Source: Clostridia bacterium | GTDB lineage: Bacteria > Bacillota > Clostridia > UMGS1883 > UMGS1540 | Assembly: GCA_017442155.1 (NCBI GenBank) | Contig: JAFSAU010000036.1 | Location: 1-64,000, forward strand | DNA: 64,000 bases | Direction: 5' to 3' | Shown here: one piece after another, positions 7,858 to 16,171 of the stretch | Layout of the letters: the number at the start of each line of letters is the position of its first letter | How positions within the stretch are numbered: position 1 is the stretch's first letter | The notes under the pieces: model-generated | What the model was told of the DNA's origin: nothing | What the model saw: only the letters and a program-made list of their open reading frames with translations | Databases searched by the model: none | Position numbers and translations under genes: made by a program

Positions 7858-10155
7858 TTATTTGCGCTTTTCCAGGTCTCTGTTCCGGATTTCCACACGG
7901 CGTACCTTTCCGCTGATGGTTTTAGGAAGTTCATCCACAAATTCAACAATTCTCGGATATTTGTATGGAGCTGTATGTGTCTTTACATAATCCTGAATTT
8001 CTTTTTTCAGCTCGTCTGTTCCTTCATTGCCTTTAACAAGCACGATGGTAGCCTTTACAATTTGGCCGCGCACCTCGTCGGGAACGGGTGTGATAGCACA
8101 TTCAAGAACATAAGGAAGCTCCATGATGACACTTTCGATTTCAAAAGGCCCGATGCGATAGCCGGATGATTTGATAACATCGTCAATGCGACCGACATAC
8201 CAAAGGTATCCGTCTTCATCCATTGTTGCCTGGTCTCCGGTATGATAAAATCCGTCATGCCATACTTCCTCTGTCTTCTCATCATCTAAATAATATCCGA
8301 TAAAGAGGCCACAGGGGACAGTATCCTTTGTACGGATGCAGATTTCACCCACGTCGCCGGTCTTGCACTCGTTACCGTCCGGATCAAGAACGACAACATC
8401 ATATAAAGGACTTGGTCTGCCCATAGAGCCGATTTTCGGGATTGAACCCACAAAGTTTGCGATAGAAAGTGTTGTTTCAGTCTGTCCGAAGCCTTCCATG
8501 ATGGTAAGCCCGGTTGCTTTTTTGAACTGATTGAATACTTCAGGATTCAAGGCCTCACCGGCTGTTGTTGCATATTCGATAGAAGAAAGGTCATACTTTG
8601 ACAAATCTTCCTTGATGAAGAAGCGGTACATTGTCGGCGGTGCGCAGAAGGTTGTGATGTTATATTTCGCAAACATCGGCAGAATGTCTTCTGAATGGAA
8701 TCTGTCGAAGTCATAGGTGAATACAGCGGCTTCGCAGAGCCATTGTCCATATAGCTTTCCCCAGAGTGCCTTGCCCCAGCCGGTGTCGGAAATTGTGAAG
8801 TGAAGACCGTCCGGATTTACATTGTGCCAGTGTTTGGCTGTGGGGTAGTGGCCCAGGGCGTACTTATAGGAATGGGTGGCAATACGGGGATATCCGGTTG
8901 TGCCTGATGTAAAGAGCATAAGCATCGGGTCGTTTCCGCAAGGCGTATTTTCCGTTCTGTCAAAGTGCGTGCTGAAGCGTTCCATTTCTACATTAAAATC
9001 GTTCCAGCCATCCTTTTTACCGCCAACCAGAATCTTAATCATACCGGGGAACGCGGCAGCTGCTTTTTCTGCTTCAAGCGAGACATCACCGTCTGCCGTA
9101 CATACAATCGCCTTTACCTTTGCAGCCTTATATCTATATTCAAAGTCGTGTTCTACAAGCTGATTTGTTGCAGGGATGGCGATTGCACCGATTTTATGAA
9201 GCGCAAGCATTGAGAACCAGAACTGATAATGTCTTTTCAGTACCAGCATTACGGTATCTCCTTTTTTGATACCGAGTGATTCAAAGTAGTTTGCAGTCTT
9301 GGCTGAATATTTCTTCAAATCGCTGAATGTAAACCGACGGTCTGATTTGTCGTTTGCCACCCACATCATGGCAAGCTTATCAGGATTTTTTTCGGCAATA
9401 GCATCTACGCAGTCAAAGGCAAAGTTGAATTTGTCATCATTTTTAAATGTAATACCATTAAATACGCCGTTTTCGTCGTAAGAGGATTCAATGAAAGCGT
9501 CCGCAACTGTTTTTACGGTTGTTCCGGTTTTTGCTGTTTTTGCAGCAATAAACGGAGCCTCCGGATATTCCTCGCTTACCTGTCCGTCCTGAGGATTCAG
9601 AACAACCGCATGGAATTCACATCCACCTTCGCTTACGGCAATCATACCATGCGGAATGATGCTGTTATAAAAGATGGAATCTCCCTCGTTCAGAATGTCC
9701 ACATGATTTCCCACTTGCACCTTTAAGGAACCTTTCACAATAACATCGAATTCCTGCCCGTTATGAGAGTTGAGTTTGATAGGTGCATTCTGTTCTTCTG
9801 CAAGATAGGGAAATTTAACCAGGAAAGGCTCGGCGAGCTTCTCTTTGAATTTGGGGGCTAAGTTGTTATAGACAACACCCTGTTTTTTGATTATTTTAAG
9901 GCCTTCACCTTTTCTGGTAATCGCAAAAGATGTAAGGGTGCTGCTCGTTCCCTCTAACAGGTCCACCACTTCAACGCCACATGCTTTTGCACACTTGTAG
10001 ATAAAGGTGAAACTAAAATCTGTTTCACCTGCTTCTAAAAGCCGGTAGTCCTCCGTAGATACCCCCGTAAGCTTTGCAAGCTCCTCAGGCGAATAGCCTT
10101 TTGCTTCGCGCAGGTCTTTAATTCTACCTGCGACCTCTTTCAGATTGTAATCCAT
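7858..10155 (-). CDS. XRE-cupin-acyl-CoA synthetase fusion
   Basis: A 765-residue three-part protein. Residues about 7-62 are an XRE-type helix-turn-helix (IKDLREAKGYSPEELAKL). Residues about 125-190 are a cupin barrel (GQEFDVIVKGSLKV, IIPHGM). Residues about 225-765 are an adenylate-forming acyl-CoA synthetase with phosphate loop LFTSGTTGYPR (near 410-422), GFGQTETT, the hinge YHTGDQ and the C-terminal catalytic Lys in KTISGKVRR. It activates a carboxylic acid to its CoA thioester using ATP; the medium/branched-chain group is the best fit. The HTH-cupin head resembles regulators that bind small ligands, so it may be autoregulatory, or only allosteric. A T-box leader with an Ile specifier precedes it, divergent from the 2-oxoacid oxidoreductase operon. 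This suggests 2-methylbutyrate as substrate (inference). Confidence 0.85.
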   Translation of the reverse strand: MDYNLKEVAGRIKDLREAKGYSPEELAKLTGVSTEDYRLLEAGETDFSFTFIYKCAKACGVEVVDLLEGTSSTLTSFAITRKGEGLKIIKKQGVVYNNLAPKFKEKLAEPFLVKFPYLAEEQNAPIKLNSHNGQEFDVIVKGSLKVQVGNHVDILNEGDSIFYNSIIPHGMIAVSEGGCEFHAVVLNPQDGQVSEEYPEAPFIAAKTAKTGTTVKTVADAFIESSYDENGVFNGITFKNDDKFNFAFDCVDAIAEKNPDKLAMMWVANDKSDRRFTFSDLKKYSAKTANYFESLGIKKGDTVMLVLKRHYQFWFSMLALHKIGAIAIPATNQLVEHDFEYRYKAAKVKAIVCTADGDVSLEAEKAAAAFPGMIKILVGGKKDGWNDFNVEMERFSTHFDRTENTPCGNDPMLMLFTSGTTGYPRIATHSYKYALGHYPTAKHWHNVNPDGLHFTISDTGWGKALWGKLYGQWLCEAAVFTYDFDRFHSEDILPMFAKYNITTFCAPPTMYRFFIKEDLSKYDLSSIEYATTAGEALNPEVFNQFKKATGLTIMEGFGQTETTLSIANFVGSIPKIGSMGRPSPLYDVVVLDPDGNECKTGDVGEICIRTKDTVPCGLFIGYYLDDEKTEEVWHDGFYHTGDQATMDEDGYLWYVGRIDDVIKSSGYRIGPFEIESVIMELPYVLECAITPVPDEVRGQIVKATIVLVKGNEGTDELKKEIQDYVKTHTAPYKYPRIVEFVDELPKTISGKVRRVEIRNRDLEKRK

Positions 10156-10210
10156 TTTTTTGCTCCTTTCATTTCCTTTGTTTCGGACTGAAACTTTTTT
10201 GGATTTGAAT

Positions 10211-10492
10211 AAAACAAAAAACCCGTCTCAAAAAAATTTTGAGACGAGCTATTAACCCGCGGTACCACTCAAATTACGGAAAATATCCGTCACTCTCCAG
10301 GCTCTAACAAGCCTTTTGCCTTAACGCAGCAATACGGAAGGAGTCTACTCAGCTTTGCTTTTCGGTCCTCCGACTCAGAAGTGATAAGTCATTGGAAAGC
10401 TTCACCATTGCCTCGCACCACCCGGCAACTCTCTCAAAGCTCTGCAATCCGACCGTCTTCGTCATAGTCGTTCTTTGTGATATTCAAATTCT
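10211..10492 (-). ncRNA. T-box riboswitch, probable tRNA-Ile specifier
   Basis: Minus-strand leader of the acyl-CoA synthetase gene. The hallmark T-box sequence is AATTTGAGTGGTACCGCGGG (10275-10256). The terminator is a CGTCTCAAAA/TTTTGAGACG stem plus a T run (10246-10211). Stem I can be folded by eye: CGACT/AGTCG at the base, a GA-rich kink-turn, GAAG/CTTC, the specifier loop, GTC/GAC, ATTG/CAAT, AGCTT/AAGCT and TTGCC/GGCAA with a GGTGG-type apical loop. The specifier bulge is TTATCA, reading ATC (10385-10383) followed by the conserved A, which is isoleucine. Uncharged tRNA-Ile would then favour read-through. Confidence 0.85.
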
Positions 10493-10498
10493 AAAAGT

Positions 10499-10527
10499 AT
10501 TATACGCTCCCGGAAAGAAAATGTCAA
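10499..10527 (-). promoter_or_regulatory. Promoter of the T-box leader
   Basis: On the minus strand, TTGACA (10527-10522), 17-base spacer, TATAAT (10504-10499): a full consensus match. Confidence 0.9.
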
Positions 10528-10584
10528 TACTTTTTTTGAAAAAAATTATTTTTTTTTAAATGCAGGTTTTTTTTTATAAATCTT

Positions 10585-10613
10585 TTGACTTTTGTCATTT
10601 GCTGTGGTATACT
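10585..10613 (+). promoter_or_regulatory. Promoter of the 2-oxoacid oxidoreductase operon
   Basis: TTGACT (10585-10590), 17-base spacer, TATACT (10608-10613). The expected start at 10619-10622 coincides with the ATG at 10622. Confidence 0.8.
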
Positions 10614-10621
10614 GTATTATT

Positions 10622-11266
10622 ATGAAAAGATTAAATGTTGTAACCGGCCACTTCGGTAGTGGAAAAACTGAATTTGCTTTAAATCTGGCAATGCAGAACA
10701 CGGGGAAGACAACGATTGTGGATATGGACACGGTAAACCCTTATTACCGCACAGCGGACGCGGAGGGAGTGCTGAAAAGCCATGGCATTGGTGTGATTCT
10801 GCCGCGCTTTGCCAACACAAACGTGGATTTACCTGCTCTGCCCAGCGAGATTTTCTCTGTTTTTACCGATAAGGAAACGACAGCTGTTTTCGACGTAGGG
10901 GGGGATGAGGACGGTGCACTGGCATTGGGACAGTATAACCGCTATTTCTCTGAAGAACCCTATGAAATGTATTTTATAGTTAACGCCCGCCGGCCGTTGA
11001 CGCGGGAACCGGACGGAGTTATCGAGATTTTACGGGAGGTAGAGAATGCATCTCATCTTCGGGTAACCAGTCTCGTAAACGCAACAAATCTCGGCCCCGA
11101 AACCTCTGCGGAAATTATTCTGGAGGGTCAGAAGGTAGTGGAAGAAGTAAGCCGGAGAACAGGCATACCGGTAGCCTTCACAGCCGTAAGGGAAGATATT
11201 GATATAGAGGCTTTGGTACAAAATCCTGTCATGCAGCTGAAGCTTTATATAAAAACGCCATTTTAA
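10622..11266 (+). CDS. P-loop ATPase of the 2-oxoacid oxidoreductase cluster
   Basis: 214 residues. A Walker A motif lies at residues about 8-16 (GHFGSGKTE) right at the N-terminus, followed by VDMDTVNPYY and a Walker-B-like AVFDVGGDEDG, as in CobQ/ParA/MinD-type ATPases. An earlier in-frame ATG at 10592 overlaps the promoter and is rejected. No ribosome site precedes the ATG at 10622 and the promoter places the transcript start within three bases, so translation looks leaderless. It is the first gene of an operon with ferredoxin-like and oxidoreductase subunits, 18 bases before the next gene. Such ATPases recur beside these oxidoreductases in Clostridia; a role in cofactor insertion or assembly is a guess. 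Confidence 0.7.
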   Translation: MKRLNVVTGHFGSGKTEFALNLAMQNTGKTTIVDMDTVNPYYRTADAEGVLKSHGIGVILPRFANTNVDLPALPSEIFSVFTDKETTAVFDVGGDEDGALALGQYNRYFSEEPYEMYFIVNARRPLTREPDGVIEILREVENASHLRVTSLVNATNLGPETSAEIILEGQKVVEEVSRRTGIPVAFTAVREDIDIEALVQNPVMQLKLYIKTPF

Positions 11267-11284
11267 TACGAAAGGATGAAGGAT

Positions 11285-11491
11285 ATGGCAAAAGTAACAT
11301 TTAGGGAAGACCGGTGCAAGGGCTGCGAGCTCTGTACCACAGTATGCCCCAAGCACATTGTACAGATGGCAAAGGACAGGCTGAACAAAAAAGGCTTTCA
11401 CCCGGCTGAGGTGGTAAAGCAGGAAGAATGTATCGGCTGTGCATTCTGTGCAACGATATGCCCGGACACTGTCATCGAGGTAGAAAAATAA
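11285..11491 (+). CDS. 2-oxoacid:ferredoxin oxidoreductase, delta (ferredoxin) subunit
   Basis: 68 residues with two 4Fe-4S motifs, CKGCELCTTVCP and CIGCAFCATICP, forming an 8Fe ferredoxin that passes electrons between the catalytic subunits and external ferredoxin. The ATG at 11285 is preferred because AAAGG (11271-11275) is 9 bases upstream; the ATG at 11276 abuts that site. It precedes the alpha subunit by 19 bases, the order usual for four-subunit enzymes of the branched-chain (VOR) or 2-oxoglutarate (KOR) type. Confidence 0.9.
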   Translation: MAKVTFREDRCKGCELCTTVCPKHIVQMAKDRLNKKGFHPAEVVKQEECIGCAFCATICPDTVIEVEK

Positions 11492-11510
11492 ACCAGAAAG
11501 GAAGAGAGTT

Positions 11511-12572
11511 ATGGCAGAAAAAGTTTTAATGAAAGGAAATGAAGCTCTGGCTGAAGCGGCCATTCAGGCCGGATGCCGTTTATTCTTTGGCTATCCGATT
11601 ACGCCCCAGACGGAAGTTTCCGCATATATGGCAAAGCGTATGCCGAAAATCGGCGGTACGTTTCTGCAGGCAGAGAGTGAGGTCTCGGCCATCAATATGG
11701 TTTACGGTGCGGCCGGTGCCGGTGCACGCGTTATGACTTCGTCTTCAAGCCCCGGCATTAGTCTGAAGCAGGAGGGTATTTCCTACATAGTAGGCAGTGA
11801 CCTTCCGTGTGTTATCGTAAATATTGTACGCGGCGGCCCCGGTCTCGGCGGTATCCAGCCGGCACAGAGCGACTATTTTCAGGCTGTAAAAGGCGGCGGA
11901 CACGGCGATTATCACTTGATTGTACTGGCCCCCAGCTCTATTCAGGAACTGGTAGACATCACCCAGGAGGCCTTTGATATTGCGGATCAGTATCGTATGC
12001 CCGTTATGATTATGGGTGACGGTATGCTGGGTCAGATGATGGAGCCGGTGGAGTTTGGCGCGAAGGAAGGCCGTAAGCTGCCCGAAAAAACCTGGGCCGC
12101 CTGCGGAACAGACGGCAAGCGGGAGCGGAACATCATAAACTCTCTCTATATTGAAGCTGCCGACCTTGAAAAGCTGGTACTTGAGCGGTATGAGCGTTAT
12201 AAAGAGGTTGAAAAGAACGAAGTGAAGTGGGAAGAATATATGACCGAAGACGCAGAATATATCATTGCGGCCTATGGCACAATCGCCCGCGTTGCCAAGA
12301 CGGCGGTTCATGCACTTCGCGAGGAAGGCATCAAGGCCGGTCTTATCCGTCCAATTACACTGTGGCCTTTCCCGTCTGCAGCCTTTGCAAATGCTGCGGA
12401 AACAGTAAAGGGCTTCCTTAGCGTTGAAATGAGTATGGGCCAGATGGTGGAGGATGTCCGTCTTGCAGTTAACGGCAAGAAGCCGGTGGAATTTTTCGGC
12501 CGTACCGGCGGTATTGTCCCCACGCCGGATGAGATTTGCGACGCTGTACGCAAAATGAAGGAGGGAAAATAA
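11511..12572 (+). CDS. vorB: 2-oxoacid:ferredoxin oxidoreductase, alpha subunit (VorB-like)
   Basis: 353 residues. Together with the beta subunit it forms the thiamine-diphosphate enzyme that interconverts a 2-oxoacid plus CoA with acyl-CoA, CO2 and reduced ferredoxin. The N-terminal pyrimidine-binding domain shows [14 protein letters not shown] and the family motif [28 protein letters not shown] follows, then the C-terminal swivel domain (about 250-350). An AGGAAGAG ribosome site precedes the ATG. It is adjacent to beta with one base between. Substrate choice among branched-chain oxoacids, 2-oxoglutarate and others is not decided by the sequence alone; the Ile T-box next door favours branched chain. 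Confidence 0.85.
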   Translation: MAEKVLMKGNEALAEAAIQAGCRLFFGYPITPQTEVSAYMAKRMPKIGGTFLQAESEVSAINMVYGAAGAGARVMTSSSSPGISLKQEGISYIVGSDLPCVIVNIVRGGPGLGGIQPAQSDYFQAVKGGGHGDYHLIVLAPSSIQELVDITQEAFDIADQYRMPVMIMGDGMLGQMMEPVEFGAKEGRKLPEKTWAACGTDGKRERNIINSLYIEAADLEKLVLERYERYKEVEKNEVKWEEYMTEDAEYIIAAYGTIARVAKTAVHALREEGIKAGLIRPITLWPFPSAAFANAAETVKGFLSVEMSMGQMVEDVRLAVNGKKPVEFFGRTGGIVPTPDEICDAVRKMKEGK

Positions 12573-12573
12573 G

Positions 12574-13329
12574 ATGACAAAGGTATTTACACGTCCCGAG
12601 GCACTCAACGACGTTGAACTGCACTATTGTCCCGGCTGTACCCACGGTATCATTCACCGCCTTGTGGCGGAAGCTATTGACGAACTGGGTATTATCGGGC
12701 AGACCATAGGTGTGGCGTCCGTTGGCTGTTCGGTGTTTTCTTATAACTATTTCGGCTGTGATATGGAGCAGGCTGCACACGGCCGTGCTCCGGCAGTTGC
12801 CACGGGCATTAAGCGTGCTCTGCCGGACAGGGTTGTTTTCACCTATCAGGGTGACGGCGACCTTGCGGCCATTGGTACTGCCGAAACGGTGCACGCCGCT
12901 TCCCGCGGTGAGAATATCACTGTAATTTTTGTAAATAACGGCGTATACGGCATGACGGGCGGTCAGATGGCACCTACCACGCTGGCAGGCCAGGTTACAC
13001 AGACCTCGCCCTATGGCCGTGATGTAAAAACCCAGGGCTATCCGCTCCGTGTGTGTGAGCTTCTCGCCCAGACGGAAGGGGCCGCATTCCTGGCCCGTAC
13101 AGCTGTGGACAATGTGAAGCATATCCGAGAAGCTAAAGCGGCCATTAAAAAGGCATTTACCTACCAGTTGGAAGGCAGGGGCTTCAGCCTTGTTGAGGTG
13201 CTTTCTGCATGTCCCACATACTGGGCATTACCTCCCGCAGAGGCTATGAAGCGTCTTGGCGGCGAGGTGCTGGATTACTACCCGCTGGGTGTTTACAAGG
13301 ATAAGGGGGCAGAGACCGATGAAAAGTAA
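12574..13329 (+). CDS. 2-oxoacid:ferredoxin oxidoreductase, beta (TPP) subunit
   Basis: 251 residues, the thiamine-diphosphate-binding subunit. Visible motifs are [10 protein letters not shown] near residue 15 and the TPP/Mg site [12 protein letters not shown] with [12 protein letters not shown] about 30 residues later. It starts one base after the alpha stop, with GAGGG as ribosome site inside alpha. Its end overlaps the gamma start by 11 bases, so translation is probably coupled. It carries no iron-sulfur cysteines of its own; electrons pass to the separate delta subunit. Confidence 0.9.
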   Translation: MTKVFTRPEALNDVELHYCPGCTHGIIHRLVAEAIDELGIIGQTIGVASVGCSVFSYNYFGCDMEQAAHGRAPAVATGIKRALPDRVVFTYQGDGDLAAIGTAETVHAASRGENITVIFVNNGVYGMTGGQMAPTTLAGQVTQTSPYGRDVKTQGYPLRVCELLAQTEGAAFLARTAVDNVKHIREAKAAIKKAFTYQLEGRGFSLVEVLSACPTYWALPPAEAMKRLGGEVLDYYPLGVYKDKGAETDEK

Positions 13330-13858
13330 TGAAATTATTATCGCCGGTTTTGGCGGACAGGGTATTCTGTTTGCAGGAAAGGTACTTGCGTACACCGGTC
13401 TTGTAAACGGATATGAAATCTCATGGCTTCCGTCCTACGGACCGGAGGTGCGCGGCGGTACAGCAAATTGTCATGTAATTATGTCGGAGGGACCTGTGGC
13501 TTCTCCCATGATTACAAAGCCTACGGCACTTATCGCTATGAATTTGCCGTCACTTCGCAAGTTTGAAAATGCCGTGGTTCCCGGCGGTATTATTTTGGTA
13601 GACTCTTCTTTGATTGAAGAAGAGGTGAAGCGTGACGATGTAACAGTTGTCCGTATTCCCGCAACGAAAATGGCCGACGATGCCGGAGCCAGGAAGCTTG
13701 CTAATATGATTATGACAGGTGCCTTTGTTAAGGCTACCGGCTGTGTGGATTTTGACGGCCTCGTAAAGGGTGTGGCAAAGTGTGTGCCCGCCGGAAAAGA
13801 AGCTATTTTAGAGCAGAATAAAAAGCTCCTTTCCATGGGGTATACTTACGGAGAATAA
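13319..13858 (+). CDS. 2-oxoacid:ferredoxin oxidoreductase, gamma subunit
   Basis: 179 residues beginning [15 protein letters not shown], the signature of the gamma (CoA-binding) subunit, with [16 protein letters not shown] shortly after. The ATG at 13319 overlaps the end of the beta gene, and GGGGGC about 10 bases upstream serves as ribosome site; an upstream in-frame start inside beta would add a non-homologous tail. It completes a delta-alpha-beta-gamma four-subunit set. queA follows after 4 bases. Confidence 0.9.
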   Translation: MKSNEIIIAGFGGQGILFAGKVLAYTGLVNGYEISWLPSYGPEVRGGTANCHVIMSEGPVASPMITKPTALIAMNLPSLRKFENAVVPGGIILVDSSLIEEEVKRDDVTVVRIPATKMADDAGARKLANMIMTGAFVKATGCVDFDGLVKGVAKCVPAGKEAILEQNKKLLSMGYTYGE

Positions 13859-13862
13859 AAAA

Positions 13863-14882
13863 GTGAAGCTATCGGATTTTGATTATACATTACCCGAAGA
13901 GCTGATTGCACAGGAGCCTTTGACTGACCGTACGGCCGCAAGGCTCCTTACGCTTATCGGGGGGAAAATAAATCATGGCACCTTTACGGATTTGCGGGAC
14001 ATTTTAAAAAAGGGGGATTGCCTTGTTTTGAATGATACCCGCGTCATTCCGGCGCGCCTGTACGGTCAAAAAAAGGATACAGGCGGTGCTATTGAATTTC
14101 TGCTTTTAAAACGCATGGATTTAAATGTATGGGAAGTGGCACTTCGTCCAGGAAAAAAAGCAAAACCCGGCGCAAAATTTGTTTTTGGAGATATACTGGA
14201 AGCTGAAATACTGGAAGTGACAGAGGGCGGCAATAGAATTGTTTCTTTTTCATATGAAGGCATTTTTGAAGAAATACTTGACAAACTCGGCGAAATGCCT
14301 CTGCCGCATTACATCACCAAAAAGCTGGAAGATAAAGAAATGTACCAAACTGTTTTTGCCAGAGAACGCGGCTCAGCCGCGGCACCGACGGCCGGCTTGC
14401 ATTTTACGGAAGAATTTTTGGATGAACTCCGTGAAATTGGCGTAGACACGGCATTTCTGACACTCCATGTGGGACTTGGTACTTTCCGACCGGTGAAGGT
14501 GGAGGAAATTACCGAACATAAAATGCATACGGAATTTTACTCGGTTTCGGAAGAAGCGGCAGCAAAAATCAATGCCTGTAAGGAAAGAGGCGGCAGGGTT
14601 GTTTGCTGCGGCACCACCAGCGTTCGTACAGTGGAATCGGTTGCCGATGAAAACGGACGGATGCGCGCACAAAGCGGCGATACGGATATATTCATTTATC
14701 CCGGTTATACGTTTAAAGCGGTGGATGCTATTATTACCAATTTTCATCTGCCGAAATCCACACTTTTAATGCTCATTAGTGCCTTCGCAGGAAGAGAAAA
14801 TATTCTCCGCGCATATGAAGAGGCCGTCAAGGAACGGTATCGTTTCTTTAGTTTTGGCGATGCCATGTTTCTTGAAAATTAA
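13863..14882 (+). CDS. queA: S-adenosylmethionine:tRNA ribosyltransferase-isomerase
   Basis: 339 residues, normal QueA length. It transfers and isomerises the ribosyl part of AdoMet onto preQ1 in tRNA to give epoxyqueuosine. Typical features are the start [56 protein letters not shown] and the C-terminal [15 protein letters not shown]. The start codon is GTG with GGAG 10 bases upstream, inside the end of the gamma subunit gene. It is the first of a queA-tgt pair that appears to be carried on the oxidoreductase transcript. Confidence 0.95.
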   Translation: MKLSDFDYTLPEELIAQEPLTDRTAARLLTLIGGKINHGTFTDLRDILKKGDCLVLNDTRVIPARLYGQKKDTGGAIEFLLLKRMDLNVWEVALRPGKKAKPGAKFVFGDILEAEILEVTEGGNRIVSFSYEGIFEEILDKLGEMPLPHYITKKLEDKEMYQTVFARERGSAAAPTAGLHFTEEFLDELREIGVDTAFLTLHVGLGTFRPVKVEEITEHKMHTEFYSVSEEAAAKINACKERGGRVVCCGTTSVRTVESVADENGRMRAQSGDTDIFIYPGYTFKAVDAIITNFHLPKSTLLMLISAFAGRENILRAYEEAVKERYRFFSFGDAMFLEN

Positions 14883-14897
14883 CATAGGGGGATTTTC

Positions 14898-16028
14898 ATG
14901 TTTACATTACTTACGAAGGAAAACAGAGCGAGACGCGGGCAGTTTGAAACGGTGCACGGCACAGTCCAGACGCCGGTTTTTATGAATGTAGCCACAGCCG
15001 CCGCTATAAAGGGAGGCGTGGCGAGTGAGGATTTGGAACGCGTGCGCTGTCAGGTGGCACTTTGCAACACCTATCATCTGCACGTTCGCCCCGGAGACGA
15101 AGTCGTCCGGGATATGGGCGGTCTACACCCTTTTATGGATTGGAACGGACCAATTCTTACCGATAGTGGTGGCTTCCAGGTGTTTTCTCTGGCACAGCTT
15201 CGCAGTATAAAAGAGGAAGGTGTGTATTTCCAGTCGCATATTGACGGGAAACGGATTTTTATGGGTCCGGAGGAAAGTATGCAGATACAGTCAAACCTCG
15301 CTTCCACCATTGCGATGGCTTTTGACGAGTGTGTGGAAAATCCGTCACCCTATGACTATACGAAAAAATCGACCGAGCGCACCACAAGATGGCTGTATCG
15401 GTGCAAGGAAAAGCTTGATAAACTGAATGCGAAAGAAGGCACTCACAATCCGCATCAAATGTTGTTTGGAATTAACCAGGGCGGCATTTATGAGGATTTG
15501 CGGATTTCCCACATGCAGGAGATTGCAAAGCTGGATTTACCGGGCTATGCCATCGGCGGTCTGGCTGTGGGGGAGAGCCACGAGGATATGTATCGCATTA
15601 TTGACGCGGTGGAGCCGCACATGCCTGCAGACCGTCCGCGGTATCTCATGGGCGTGGGTACGCCGGCCAATATTCTGGAGGGCGTCCGGCGCGGCATTGA
15701 CTTTTTCGATTGTGTGATGCCCAGCCGCAATGCCCGGCATGGATATATGTTTACCAATCAAGGTATTATTAACCTCAACAATGCCAAATATATGCGCGAT
15801 CCGGCTCCGATAGAGGAGGGGTGCGAATGTCCGGCGTGCCGCAGGTATTCCCGCGCCTACATCCGTCATCTTCTAAAGGCTGGTGAAATGTTGGGAATGC
15901 GCCTTTGTGTGCTGCACAATCTGTATTTCTATAACCACCTGATGGAAGAAATCCGCGAGTCGCTTGATGAAGGCAGATACGAAGCTTTTTTTGCAGAAAA
16001 AATACAAAATGTGACACGAAGATTGTAA
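14898..16028 (+). CDS. tgt: tRNA-guanine transglycosylase
   Basis: 376 residues, normal bacterial Tgt length. It exchanges guanine 34 for preQ1 in GUN-anticodon tRNAs. The catalytic Asp in LTDSGGFQVFSL, the second Asp in DCVMPSRNARHG, GGLAVGE and the zinc site CECPACRRYSRAYIRHL are all present. AGGGGGA precedes the ATG, 15 bases after the queA stop. It is the end of the operon; no clear terminator follows. Confidence 0.96.
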   Translation: MFTLLTKENRARRGQFETVHGTVQTPVFMNVATAAAIKGGVASEDLERVRCQVALCNTYHLHVRPGDEVVRDMGGLHPFMDWNGPILTDSGGFQVFSLAQLRSIKEEGVYFQSHIDGKRIFMGPEESMQIQSNLASTIAMAFDECVENPSPYDYTKKSTERTTRWLYRCKEKLDKLNAKEGTHNPHQMLFGINQGGIYEDLRISHMQEIAKLDLPGYAIGGLAVGESHEDMYRIIDAVEPHMPADRPRYLMGVGTPANILEGVRRGIDFFDCVMPSRNARHGYMFTNQGIINLNNAKYMRDPAPIEEGCECPACRRYSRAYIRHLLKAGEMLGMRLCVLHNLYFYNHLMEEIRESLDEGRYEAFFAEKIQNVTRRL

Positions 16029-16118
16029 AATCTTGCAGACAAACACGGTGGATTTAAGATTTGATTCTGTTTTGTTGTATGGCGAAATATCACGAAACGG
16101 ATGAAACAACTAAAAGGT

Positions 16119-16147
16119 TTGCAAAGGTGCAAGAGTAATTTTAATAT
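16119..16147 (+). promoter_or_regulatory. Possible promoter of the GH28 gene
   Basis: TTGCAA (16119-16124), 17-base spacer, TAATAT (16142-16147). The region 16029-16171 otherwise holds nothing recognisable. Confidence 0.4.
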
Positions 16148-16171
16148 TTATAAGATAAGGAGTATGCGACG

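Noticed and set aside
11745-13122. Overlapping long minus-strand frames opposite the oxidoreductase alpha and beta genes
   Set aside because: The plus-strand genes carry clear enzyme motifs and tight operon spacing; the minus frames have neither.
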